A stretch of DNA of 36,786 bases, from the NCBI RefSeq assembly GCF_001429545.1, contig NZ_LMSP01000003.1:133250-170035 (forward strand). The letters are read 5' to 3'. Origin of the DNA: Paenibacillus sp. Soil787. Lineage in GTDB: Bacteria > Bacillota > Bacilli > Paenibacillales > NBRC-103111. The notes beneath the pieces were generated by a model. It did no database searches and was not told the origin of the DNA. It saw only the letters and a program-made list of their open reading frames with translations. Both the position numbers and the translations under genes were made by a program. Of the stretch, positions 15,609 to 27,480 are shown piece after piece; within the stretch, counting starts at the first letter, position 1, and every line of letters begins with the position of its first letter.

Positions 15609-16493
15609 TCAACCTTTTACTGCACCAACAAGCAGACCTTTAACGAAATACTTCTGAAGGAACGGGTACAAGAAGATGATGGGACCTATCGTTACAATTG
15701 TTGTAGCCATCCGGGTTGTAAGTGTAGGGGCCACATAGCCTGGTACTGAGACTCCCGCGGCGAGCTGCTTGCTAAAATCGGCATTCTCCAAAATCCGTTT
15801 AATTAAATATTGCAACGGGAATAAATCTTCCTTCGAAATATATAGCAACGCCTCAAACCATTTGTTCCAAAAGCCCAAAGCATAAAATAGGCTGACTGTC
15901 GCCATGGCGGGCAATGATATGGGAATCATGATGCGGAACATGATATAGATCTCGTTAGCACCGTCCATCTTCGCTGATTCCGCCAGCGATTCATCGATGG
16001 ACTGGAAGAAGTTACGCATTAAGAACATATTAAACGGATTTAATAATGACGGAATGATAAGTACCCAGATCGAGTCCTTCAAACCTAAATACTTCGTAAT
16101 TAGAATGTAGCTGGTAACAAGTCCTCCATGAAACAGCAGCGTAAAGAATACATAGAACGCGATATGATTACGGTACTTTAGAGAACGGAGAGACAACGGA
16201 TAAGCAAGGGCGCATGTTACCAGCATGGCCAGAACGGTTCCAACAACTGTGATAAAAATCGTAACACCGTATGACTTATAGATCGTACTATTTTTAAACA
16301 AGAGCTGGTAAGCCTCGAAAGACACCTCTTTAGGGAACAGACTGAAACCATTTCTCAATAGTGACCCTTCTGTTGATATCGATGAGCTGATCACGCTTAC
16401 GAAGGGAAGCAAACACATGATTGCAAAAACCGCAATCGCCGCATACATAAGGGAAAGAAGAGCGCGGTCCCCTATGCTTTCTTTAATGTTCAT
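15609..16493 (-). CDS. Sugar ABC transporter permease, LplC/YtcP type
   Basis: A 294-residue inner membrane protein with about six hydrophobic segments and the coupling EAA-loop ESLAESAKMDGANEIYIMFRI (motif around residues 180-200), which contacts the ATPase. The C-terminal ending GLLVGAVKG is typical of the group. It is the second permease of the operon, 29 bp after the first permease stop, with a GAGGTG ribosome binding site. It pairs with the 16523-17491 protein to form the sugar channel. A relic of the tail of a homologous gene lies at about 10947-10985. Confidence 0.93.
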   Translation of the reverse strand: MNIKESIGDRALLSLMYAAIAVFAIMCLLPFVSVISSSISTEGSLLRNGFSLFPKEVSFEAYQLLFKNSTIYKSYGVTIFITVVGTVLAMLVTCALAYPLSLRSLKYRNHIAFYVFFTLLFHGGLVTSYILITKYLGLKDSIWVLIIPSLLNPFNMFLMRNFFQSIDESLAESAKMDGANEIYIMFRIMIPISLPAMATVSLFYALGFWNKWFEALLYISKEDLFPLQYLIKRILENADFSKQLAAGVSVPGYVAPTLTTRMATTIVTIGPIIFLYPFLQKYFVKGLLVGAVKG

Positions 16494-16522
16494 AGCATTT
16501 TCACCTCAATCCAATTTTTAAT

Positions 16523-17491
16523 TTAATACAAGGCCGAGTCATTTGATAATTTGCGTGTGATCTGATTAGCAGCAACAACCAACACGAACCCGACTACGGA
16601 TTGGAAGAAGCCAACAGCTGCAGACATCGAAATATCGCCCAAATCTGTCAGAGCACGATATACGTAGGTGTCAATGACATCTGTAGTCGGATACAGGAGC
16701 GCATTCTTGCCAACAATGGCATAAATCATGCCAATATCACCGTAGAAGATGCCTCCAACAGCCAGTAACAACAACAGGATAACCGTAGGCTTGAGAAGAG
16801 GCAGAGTGATATGCCATATCTTGTCCCATCTGCTCGCTCCATCCATCCCAGCGGATTCATAGATTTCGGGGTTGATACCTGAGATTGCCGCCAAATACAC
16901 AATCGATCCAAAGCCAGCCCCATGCCAAATCTTGATGCATACCAGGAAGAATGGCCAATATGCAGCTTCATTAAAGAAAGCAACGGACTCGAATCCGAAC
17001 GTATTCAAGATCTTATTAAGAATCCCGCCTTGATACGTAAAAAATACGGAGATGATCATGGCAACTACAGTCCAGGACAAGAAATTAGGTAATGTCACCA
17101 TGGTTTGTGTGATAACCTTAAATTTTTTGGACTTGAGCTCTGAAAACATAACTGCGATCGAAACGGAAACAATCGTTCCGCACATGATAAATAACAGATT
17201 TAGAAATACAGTGTTAAATAATACTTTGAAAATTTCATTGGATTCAAGAAAGAAACGAAAATTTTTAAAGCCTACAAAATCGCTTCCGAATATCCCTTTT
17301 ATAGGATTATAGTCTTGGAAGGCAATGACAATCCCGAATATCGGCAAGTAGGCAAACACAAAAATTAACAGGATGGCTGGCAGGGTCAAAAGGTACAATA
17401 AGTGATTTTTTCGTATTTCTTGGATAAAGGACGATTTCTTTTTAATTGTCATACTTTTCGACAGATTCTTGATTGGAATAGTTTTCTCCAC
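16523..17491 (-). CDS. Sugar ABC transporter permease, LplB/YteP type
   Basis: A 322-residue membrane protein with about six hydrophobic segments, starting at the first one in LLYLLTLPAILLIFVFAYLP, and an EAA motif in IYESAGMDGASRWDKIWHITLP. I choose the GTG at 17491 because AAGGAGG lies 5-6 bp upstream; the longer reading from 17551 would start inside the conserved promoter segment and has no binding site. First gene of the permease-permease-binding-protein operon, whose promoter segment and regulator remnant lie directly upstream. Confidence 0.91.
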   Translation of the reverse strand: MEKTIPIKNLSKSMTIKKKSSFIQEIRKNHLLYLLTLPAILLIFVFAYLPIFGIVIAFQDYNPIKGIFGSDFVGFKNFRFFLESNEIFKVLFNTVFLNLLFIMCGTIVSVSIAVMFSELKSKKFKVITQTMVTLPNFLSWTVVAMIISVFFTYQGGILNKILNTFGFESVAFFNEAAYWPFFLVCIKIWHGAGFGSIVYLAAISGINPEIYESAGMDGASRWDKIWHITLPLLKPTVILLLLLAVGGIFYGDIGMIYAIVGKNALLYPTTDVIDTYVYRALTDLGDISMSAAVGFFQSVVGFVLVVAANQITRKLSNDSALY

Positions 17492-17662
17492 GGGATCCTC
17501 CTTGTTGTTTGTATTTGTTTGATCTGTACTCCCAATATGCCAGTGCCCCAAGGATTTGAATAGCGTAACTATCCGTAATTTGATCGAAAATGTGGAATAT
17601 CACTAGTTTAAAAACCGTGAATTTGAATAAAAAGAGCGAATTGAGCGCCGGAAGATAGAAAA
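17492..17662 (-). promoter_or_regulatory. Conserved promoter/operator segment of transporter operon
   Basis: Noncoding stretch between the regulator-relic terminator and the permease start. It is conserved at 21602-21740, upstream of lacZ, and more weakly at about 10986-11100, upstream of the giant gene. Shared blocks on the minus strand include ATTCAAATTCACGG, TTTTTAAAC and a GGCATATTGGGAGTA-like block. No clean -35/-10 pair is obvious, suggesting dependence on an activator such as the AraC/YesN regulator at 23569. Confidence 0.55.
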
Positions 17663-17760
17663 AATCGTCAGTTTCTCCTAGGAAACAGACGATTCTCGTT
17701 AATTATTTGACATGGATACCAGCTTATTTTCCCTTCGGAAATGATCGGGGATCATCCCTA
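17524..17760. repeat. Direct repeat flanking lacZ, copy 1
   Basis: About nine bases in ten are identical to 21602-21837, in the same orientation. It holds the 3' end of a regulator gene, its terminator and the transporter promoter. The two copies bracket the GH2 gene, 4.1 kb apart start to start. Confidence 0.9.
17663..17694 (-). terminator. Terminator of regulator relic
   Basis: AATCGTC and GACGATT enclose a further stem GTTTC/GAAAC and loop TCCTAG, followed by TTTTTT on the minus strand. The intact regulator gene at 23569 retains only one arm (ACGACGATT near 23556), and the copy at about 21741-21776 is imperfect. Confidence 0.75.
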
Positions 17761-17972
17761 CATGTTTCTTAAATGATACAAAGAAGTAACTCGTGTTGTC
17801 GAATCTGACCCTTTCTCCGTTTTTTTGGCTGGATGATCGGTATTTAGCAAAAGCTCCTGCGCTTTATGGAATCGAAGCTCCGCCATAAACTCGGCGACAG
17901 ATTTCCCCATCTCTTCTTTGAACAACTTTCGCACATGAATCTCCAGTTCAGCATCCTCCCGGTCATTTGGGG
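17704..17972 (-). pseudogene. Remnant of an AraC/YesN regulator gene (C-terminal part)
   Basis: Homologous to the intact regulator at 23569-25908. It keeps DREDAELEIH, then jumps straight to VRKLFKEEMGKSVAEFMAE, so about 215 bp between them are deleted. Further on, after TDHPAKK, a small indel at the TCTCCG-T-run shifts the frame; the remaining DNA down to 17704 still matches the last helix-turn-helix and the C-terminus. The N-terminal sensor part is gone. It marks where the regulator of this transporter operon once stood. Confidence 0.85.
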
Positions 17973-18167
17973 TTATCTTAACTGATAGATTTAAGTACGT
18001 ACTATGGCCTCTGCAGGTATGTGCCCGTACCATTTAAATTGGAATGTCCGTGTAGTGTATTGGATTTTCCCTGTCATGCGAGCTCATCCCATTCCTTTCG
18101 CCTGATGATGTTTGTGTTCCTCGGGCCGGAAGTTTTCCTCCATCTTCCATCGCCATGCGTGGTGCAC

Positions 18168-18197
18168 AAAAAACCCAAACCATCAAGGTTCGGGCTT
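18168..18197 (-). terminator. Terminator downstream of lacZ-like gene
   Basis: Minus-strand stem GCCCGAACC-TTGAT-GGTTTGGGTTTTTT, one G-T pair, with a perfect T tract. It lies about 135 bp past the stop at 18333. The remaining noncoding DNA between 17973 and 18332 shows no gene or repeat I can support. Confidence 0.82.
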
Positions 18198-18332
18198 ACG
18201 AAATGCGTCTTCAAACTCAACGATATAGTATCTTCAGATCAGCAACATTTTTAATTACACCCACATTTAGGCGAAGGTTAAAAAATAAAGGCTCTTTTCG
18301 TAAAGATTGTTGTTATTCTCTGTTCGGTGCGA

Positions 18333-21497
<3,165 letters not shown>

Positions 21498-21540
21498 TTA
21501 TGGTAAATACAATCAACTGACATTCTTGATCTTATCCTTA

Positions 21541-21572
21541 ATGCTGGTCGCCGTGAATGCTGGTCGCCGTGG
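21541..21572. repeat. Two 16-bp tandem copies upstream of lacZ
   Basis: ATGCTGGTCGCCGTGA and ATGCTGGTCGCCGTGG in tandem, about 100 bp upstream of the lacZ start. Either a small slippage duplication or a doubled protein-binding site. No clear promoter is seen between it and lacZ. Confidence 0.7.
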
Positions 21573-21601
21573 GTTCCATATCGATATACAATCATCTGTT
21601 T

Positions 21602-21837
21602 CTGTACTCCCAAATATGCCAGCGCCCCAAGGATTTGAACAGCGTAACTATCCGTAATTTGTTTGAAAATGTGGAAAACGACTAGTTTAAAAACCGTGAA
21701 TTTGAATAAAAAGAGCGAATTGAGCGCCCCACGATAAAAAACCGCCAGTTTCTCCTAGGAAACTGACGATTCTCATTAATAATTCGACACGGATACTAGC
21801 TTATTTTCCCTTCGGAAATGATCGGGGGTCATCCCCA
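21602..21837 (-). repeat. Direct repeat flanking lacZ, copy 2: regulator end, terminator, promoter
   Basis: Same content and orientation as 17524-17760. From the high end: last codons of an AraC/YesN regulator (about 21780-21837), an imperfect version of its terminator (about 21741-21776) and the transporter promoter segment (21602-21740), which now points at lacZ. At 21837/21838 the match ends abruptly in the middle of what was the terminator of the upstream binding-protein gene: only the arm ATGGGGAATGGGGGCAT (21846-21862) is left. Confidence 0.85.
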
Positions 21838-21885
21838 AGCACCGAATGGGGAATGGGGGCATAAAATAAATTCAGGTTCTGATAA

Positions 21886-23517
21886 TTACTTGCCGCCAGC
21901 ATCAAGGTAAGCCTGGACTTGCTTGATCACTTCCGCACGCACGGTTTCTAGTCCCATATCACGCCATTCTTTATTGGATTTCTGGGCGTATTCTTTCCAT
22001 TTCGGTTCCAAGCCCGTCATTAAGATATCCGCCGTTTGTTGCAATTTCGGTTTAATTTTGCCGATTTCAGTTGCTACCGGCTTGGTATCAAAGATAAATC
22101 CGGACAGCCCCACCTGATAGTAGCTCTTCTCATCCTTAATATAATTAATATATTTCAGAATTTCCGGATCCTGGTTGGTATCAATCCGGGACATGGTCGG
22201 ATTCCAGGTCAACTCGTAGCCTTGCAACACATAGTCGGAGGCTTTGTCCGTAGGCTTGAAGCCGTTATCTCCATCCTTGGTCCAATGCACACCTTCGATC
22301 CCCAATTCAAACAGGTCATGATTGTCCTTGCTGCTGAACAACCAATCCAGGAACTTCATGGTACGGTCTGCATTCTTCGAACTTATAGGAATAACAACGC
22401 TGTTGTTTGCACGGAAATCTGTCCGGAGAGCGCCTGGCTTCATGCTTTGTACATCGGGGCTGGTATAGAAGAACGGCTCCCACGAAGCGTTTGGAAGGAC
22501 TTTCTTAAGGTTGGTCGTTGCACCGGTAATCCCCAAGAGGGTAGCTCCCTCAGTAGAAGCTTGTTTGGCCGGATCGAGAGCCGCGTCAGCTTGGGCGGAT
22601 AGCGGATCTTTATTATTGTACTTTCTATATTCCACTCTTGTTCCGAAGTGGCCGTAGATCGAATCATGGCTATTGAAAGGAGCAGGGAACTTCACGAATT
22701 CGGATTCCGGGTCGCCGATGGTTGCGGCGCCCAGCACTTTCTTGCCATCCGCCGACAAGGCGACACTGAACGGAATTCCACCTGTGAACGAATCTTGCAC
22801 GGTAGGAGCTAGGCGAATGTCTTTACGCCCGTTCTCTTGCGGAACACCCAGGCGATAAACTCCGCGTCCTCCGACTGAAAGTGGAACATAGTCAGGATGC
22901 TTCGTCTGAACGGTATCCAAATATTTCTTGAATTCATCCATCGATTTAATCGGCTGCATGCCAAACTCTTCCCGAATGTCCTTACGGATACTAATCACGG
23001 AAGGATCGACATAAGAAGTAAGAAACGGAATCGTGTAGATATGTCCGTTAATTTTATTGGCTTCGAGCAGCTCCGGCGGGAACGCTTTCTTCAATCCCGG
23101 ATATTGATCATTATTGAAGTACTTGTCCAGCTGCTGATAGTACCCCAGACTGACGTTGTTATAAAGGCTCATCCATGGCGCATCAAACATCAGATCAACT
23201 GGCTCGGCAGTCGACATTTTCAACTGCATTTTTTGCCTGTGATCGGAAGGAGGATTGTACTCAAATTCAAGCTTTGTATTCAGTGTATCTTTGCTGACTT
23301 CCTCAAACTTGGCCAATATTTTATCCAAATCAATAGACTTCGCGCCGAACAGCATGAACTTCAGTGTCACTGGAGAAAGAGCTGCTGCAGGTGTTGAAGT
23401 CCCTTTCGGAGATACGCTGCTCCCGCTTTCTTTACTCGTACATGCTGACAAGATGCCGCTTAAACTGAGTGTAACAACCATTGCAGGTATAGCTGCATTT
23501 TTGAAATAACGTTTCAC
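21886..23517 (-). CDS. ABC transporter sugar-binding lipoprotein, orphan copy B
   Basis: A 543-residue paralogue of the 13905-15539 protein. Lipobox ILSAC with C26, same length and fold. It starts at a GTG at 23517 behind GGGAGG, whereas copy A starts with ATG. No permease genes are next to it, so it would have to share those of copy A. Differences cluster in a few blocks, such as PLSVGGRG against AAAIGGRG and VDPSVISIR against TDPFIISIR, which could change ligand choice. It lies only 51 bp below the intact regulator gene and the regulator's terminator has been lost, so both may be cotranscribed. Its own terminator is truncated. Confidence 0.9.
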   Translation of the reverse strand: MKRYFKNAAIPAMVVTLSLSGILSACTSKESGSSVSPKGTSTPAAALSPVTLKFMLFGAKSIDLDKILAKFEEVSKDTLNTKLEFEYNPPSDHRQKMQLKMSTAEPVDLMFDAPWMSLYNNVSLGYYQQLDKYFNNDQYPGLKKAFPPELLEANKINGHIYTIPFLTSYVDPSVISIRKDIREEFGMQPIKSMDEFKKYLDTVQTKHPDYVPLSVGGRGVYRLGVPQENGRKDIRLAPTVQDSFTGGIPFSVALSADGKKVLGAATIGDPESEFVKFPAPFNSHDSIYGHFGTRVEYRKYNNKDPLSAQADAALDPAKQASTEGATLLGITGATTNLKKVLPNASWEPFFYTSPDVQSMKPGALRTDFRANNSVVIPISSKNADRTMKFLDWLFSSKDNHDLFELGIEGVHWTKDGDNGFKPTDKASDYVLQGYELTWNPTMSRIDTNQDPEILKYINYIKDEKSYYQVGLSGFIFDTKPVATEIGKIKPKLQQTADILMTGLEPKWKEYAQKSNKEWRDMGLETVRAEVIKQVQAYLDAGGK

Positions 23518-23568
23518 TTCTGCTTGCCTCCCTTATATAAGTTTCTCACAGTAAAACGACGATTCTCA

Positions 23569-25908
23569 TTAATCATTCGACATGGATACCAGCTTATTTT
23601 CCCTTCGGAAATGATCGGGGGTCATCCCCACATGTTTCTTAAATGATACATAGAAGTAACTCGTGTTGTCGAAGCCGACCATTTCTCCGACTTTTTTGGC
23701 TGGATGATCGGTCTTTAGCAAAAGCTCCTGCGCTTTATGGAATCGAAGCTCCGCCATATACTCTGCGACAGATTTCCCCATCTCGTCTTTGAACAACTTT
23801 CGCACATAACTGGCTGTAAGCCCGATCAAATTGGATAACATATCCACGGAAAGATTAGGGTCCGTGTAGTGCTCATTGATGTATTCCACCACTTTTTCTA
23901 TGGTCTTGCTGTTTTTGGACCGGGATTCCTTATCTCTTATGGCAATGATCCTCTCGCATAACGAGAAGTACCAACTCTCAATTTGTTCCAGGGTATCCCA
24001 TCTTGTTAGTTCCTGCTGGCAAGTATGAATCTCCAGATCAGCGTCCTCCCGGTCAAAGCTGGACATGCCCTTGGCCGTTCGTATGGTCATAACCAGCAGT
24101 TGGAGCAAAGAAAGAATGATTTCATCATATTTAAAGGGATGTATAGCCGCGATAAACTCTGATGACAGCTCCTGAAGACGCTCTACCTCACCTGCTTTCA
24201 AGCTAATCATGATTTGTTTCTCCAATTGGGCGGGATATTGATAGTCTTTCGTCTCAGCTGAAAGAATGTCGTCATAGGAGATCAGGCTGTTCGTCCCATA
24301 AACCAACCGGAAATGAACGGCTTGGTAAGCGCCCAATCTGGATATCTTCATATCCTCCAATTTCTCCGCAACAGGACCGATGGAAGCCGTAACGGTCATT
24401 TTGAGAAACTTCTCAACGTTAAGCTGTATCTCCGCCAATATATCTTCGATTCCGAGATCATTCTGTTCATCTTGGGGTCCAATATTAAAGATCAGATCCA
24501 AAGAATCATGGCCGTCCTCCAATATTTCCAACTTATATCGCCTGGACACGATCTCACGACTGATATTTTCAATCGCAAACTTCAACAATGAAATATCAAC
24601 CATATCATATTTCTCGGACATTTTATAAAAGTTATCGATCTTTAGCACACATACCACATAACGGTCGGATTCTGTGCCTAGCTCATGTTTTTTCATTGCT
24701 TTATAAGTTTCCGTTTTATTGCCAATTGTTCCATGAAGAATGGAGCGAAGAAGGCTTTGTTTGCTCGCAGAGACCGATTGTTTGATATCGGTTTGAAGCG
24801 TATTGACCTTATTCTCCAGCAAAGAAAACGATTTGTTTAACAGATCGTATTCGTTCAGAATCGGCTTATCTTTCGTCTCGGCAGCTGTTATGGTTTTTTT
24901 GATCAATTGATAAATAGGTATATAAATGATCTTGGTGAAAAATGCTGAAGTAATCGCCATCGCTGCCAGACCTAGCAACGTTATTCCCAAGATGAAGCTT
25001 TGCATGGCTTTTACTTTGTCAAGCAATTCTTCATAATTGGATAATATAATGAAATTCCAGCCCAGCCGATCCGCCTTTACGTAAGAAACCATATAAGTCG
25101 TACCGCCAAGTGTTGATAACATGTGCCCCCGTTTGTCATTGGAATCTATAATCGTTTTCATGAAAATTCTATAAGAATCGTCTTCTTTCAAATTGATGCC
25201 GTCCGGACGTGAAATAATGAGCCCTTGATCATTAATGATCATCATTTTATGAGAGCCATCGCCGCTTCCTTTCATGATAAGTTCTTGCAGAACGGCTTGA
25301 TCCAGATTAAGAACCATACTATCCAGCCGACCATCAGCACGCATATTGGAATAAATAACGGAGATTACATTTTGAGTTTCTATACTGCTGCTATTTGGGA
25401 ACGCAAGTTTTGCAACACGTGGAATAAAAATACCCTGCTCATTCAAATTTTTCCGTCGAAGCATTTCTGTCATATCCTTATCAACAAAATCCTCGATGGT
25501 ACTAAACGTCAAAGCTGACGAAAAAACAATTCCCGCGTTATGGTTATAAACATAAATCGAAGAAACAAGCGGATTTGTTTGTTTAAAATTGCTTAACTGA
25601 GTATTAATTGAATATATCTCGCCGGAACTGAAATCTTTTCCGTTCAAAGCGCTGGATATGAATTCATTCTTGAGGAACAGCTGCGAATAATAATTAAAAG
25701 TGGAAGTAAGCAAAATATCAGCCGTATTGTAGGATTGGTCGATCATCCTTGTAGACGTTTCATTAATCTCAGACTTCAAATTGCTTGAAACCCTTTGCAA
25801 AATCGCATATGAAAAAACCGTCATAAACAAAAAACCGATGAGTGCATAGGAAAGTATGATTTTAAAAAGCATATTCTTTTTTCGGATAAATGACATAATC
25901 GTTTTCAT
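23569..25908 (-). CDS. Membrane-anchored AraC/YesN-type regulator with extracellular sensor
   Basis: A 779-residue protein: first membrane segment (about 13-35, IILSYALIGFLFMTVFSYAIL), a roughly 265-residue extracellular Cache-like sensor, second membrane segment (about 305-325, FILGITLLGLAAMAITSAFF), a cytoplasmic HAMP-like/linker part, a GGDEF-like degenerate middle region and the AraC helix-turn-helix pair at about 680-775 (SVDMLSNLIGLTASYVRKLF and VGEMVGFDNTSYFYVSFKKH). Such proteins sense extracellular sugar or the binding protein and activate the adjacent transporter operon. ATG at 25908 follows AGGTGG. Two truncated copies of its 3' end lie at 17704-17972 and 21780-21837. Confidence 0.9.
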   Translation of the reverse strand: MKTIMSFIRKKNMLFKIILSYALIGFLFMTVFSYAILQRVSSNLKSEINETSTRMIDQSYNTADILLTSTFNYYSQLFLKNEFISSALNGKDFSSGEIYSINTQLSNFKQTNPLVSSIYVYNHNAGIVFSSALTFSTIEDFVDKDMTEMLRRKNLNEQGIFIPRVAKLAFPNSSSIETQNVISVIYSNMRADGRLDSMVLNLDQAVLQELIMKGSGDGSHKMMIINDQGLIISRPDGINLKEDDSYRIFMKTIIDSNDKRGHMLSTLGGTTYMVSYVKADRLGWNFIILSNYEELLDKVKAMQSFILGITLLGLAAMAITSAFFTKIIYIPIYQLIKKTITAAETKDKPILNEYDLLNKSFSLLENKVNTLQTDIKQSVSASKQSLLRSILHGTIGNKTETYKAMKKHELGTESDRYVVCVLKIDNFYKMSEKYDMVDISLLKFAIENISREIVSRRYKLEILEDGHDSLDLIFNIGPQDEQNDLGIEDILAEIQLNVEKFLKMTVTASIGPVAEKLEDMKISRLGAYQAVHFRLVYGTNSLISYDDILSAETKDYQYPAQLEKQIMISLKAGEVERLQELSSEFIAAIHPFKYDEIILSLLQLLVMTIRTAKGMSSFDREDADLEIHTCQQELTRWDTLEQIESWYFSLCERIIAIRDKESRSKNSKTIEKVVEYINEHYTDPNLSVDMLSNLIGLTASYVRKLFKDEMGKSVAEYMAELRFHKAQELLLKTDHPAKKVGEMVGFDNTSYFYVSFKKHVGMTPDHFRRENKLVSMSND

Positions 25909-25952
25909 TGTGCACGCCACCTGTGTCTTAAATTTTGATGAAATACGATTTT

Positions 25953-25980
25953 ATTATACACATAAAGACAGATTTCTTAA
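25953..25980 (-). promoter_or_regulatory. Promoter of AraC/YesN regulator gene
   Basis: Minus strand: weak -35 TTAAGA (25975-25980), 16 bp, perfect -10 TATAAT (25953-25958), about 45 bp upstream of the start codon. AT-rich region. Nothing else is seen in 25981-26093. Confidence 0.5.
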
Positions 25981-26093
25981 TATAGCCTTTTCATTTCCAA
26001 AATACATTAAAAATAAGCAAACTAATTAAAAATGACGAATCCACTCACAATAAGTGTTATATATTCAATATCATGGGAGTTGGTCATAACATA

Positions 26094-26142
26094 AAAAGAG
26101 GCCGCCCTATGCTAACTGTATAGCTACATAAGGGACAGCCTC
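26094..26142 (-). terminator. Terminator below the broken LamG gene
   Basis: Imperfect stem formed by GAGGCCGCCCTATG and CATAAGGGACAGCCTC, with TTTTT on the minus strand. It starts 28 bp past the stop at 26170. Confidence 0.75.
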
Positions 26143-26169
26143 CACAATATGATTCTTCTTATTGGTTAT

Positions 26170-27238
26170 CTATTGAGCAAGGGTAGCGATCTCGCTGGCC
26201 GTAAGAGCTCCGGTATAAATACGGAAGTCATCCACGCGTCCATTGAGATACGGATCGGCGAATTGGGAGCGGCCGATCCAATTTTGCGTCGTGGAGCCTA
26301 TGTCGGACGGTTTCAGGGTCATGGCGGTATTTTGCCCTACTTGAATACCGTCAACGTAGAGGATACCCGTTGCGCCATTTAATGTGACTGCTACATGATG
26401 CCAGCCTCCCGTTGCCAGGGCCGATTGCCCGTCAATGATTTGTTCATTCGAGCCATTGTTCTTGATTGCAAAACGGATTTTTCCATTGGCTGCATTTTTC
26501 GGTGTGAGGAACATATAGGTAGCAGTTCCGGAACCAAAATCAAAAATACGCATCCAGTTGCTCACGGCATCCAGATTCACCCAAGCTGCGATGGTACTGG
26601 TGGTGCTACTTGTGACAACACCGGCAGGAAGAGAAACATAGTCGTTGGTTCCGTCAAGATCCACAGCGTTGCCGCTTTTGCCGACAACCCATAATGGGCC
26701 ATTGACAAGTGTACCGTTCCAACCGCTTCCCGTGGCATCGGCTGCTGTTGTTCCGCTTGTCTCGTTAAATTTAAGCTGCGCCAAAGGCAATGTTGCGCTG
26801 GCTTCCGTAGAATTATTACTCTCATTGCCGGGGTTAACGGCGCTTACGACGTAATAATAGGCGGTACCGGCAGTTAAGCCTGTATCTGTATAGCTGGTTT
26901 CCATTACGCCTGTGGCAATGGTGGTATATGGGCCTCCGCTGGCAGCAGCGCGTTTGATGTTATAACCGGTCGCATTCGAGGCAGCCGTCCAAATCCGCCA
27001 TGGACATGGCAATACCCGGATGGTGAATGGTTGCCGATATCGTGTTCCCATTAGAATCCGTGTAGGAAGCATTGACATCGGCATTTACGACCTGAGGTTT
27101 GTACGAAGTAATGAGCGGTGAAATAGCCGCTTCCGCTGTCTGGCTGCCAAAACCGATAAAGCTCGTCATGGCCAACATGAAACAAAGAATACTGGAAATA
27201 ATATTTTGAAATCGCTTTCTATTCTTTGATAGATTCAT
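26170..27238 (-). pseudogene. Broken secreted lyase-like protein: signal peptide fused to FN3-LamG by deletion
   Basis: From 27238 (ATG behind GGAGG) a signal peptide ending QTAEAA and about 45 residues are read, reaching TIHHPGIAMSMADLD, which matches the start of the lyase domain in the giant proteins (HPGILQSRTDLNTM). At about 26990-27000 the sequence switches, in another frame, to the end of a fibronectin III domain (WTAASNATGYNIKR...) and a complete LamG module down to 26170. So the whole catalytic region has been deleted with loss of frame; the first frame stops at 26960. The intact ancestor would have been a third secreted lyase with a C-terminal LamG. Confidence 0.82.
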
Positions 27239-27356
27239 TTCATTTTCCTCCTTTTTTTATTGAATACTCTTTGCCTGTTTTTCATCGCTGCTGATTTACC
27301 GGCGTTTAGATAATCCATCCCCCCTTGCAAAATATCACCTTAGTACGGCGATTCTA

Positions 27357-27417
27357 TAAAAAATCCCCTCTCATGCATTAAGAATATTTCCATACTCTCT
27401 TCACAAGAGGGGGCTTA
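27357..27417 (-). terminator. Terminator of second giant protein gene
   Basis: Minus strand CCCCCTCT and AGAGGGGA arms with a long loop and TTTTTTAT behind. A further small hairpin, AAGAGGG/CCCTCTT, overlaps the stop codon at 27463-27482. Confidence 0.62.
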
Positions 27418-27480
27418 ACAACAAAGACCTTAATCTAAGCTGCTCGATACGTCAGTTTACGGAAGAGGGTAAATCCCCTC

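Noticed and set aside
17758..18033. 91-codon ORF as a small regulator gene
   Set aside because: Both its ends are frame-shifted or unrelated to a helix-turn-helix gene; only the middle matches the intact regulator, so it is a remnant.
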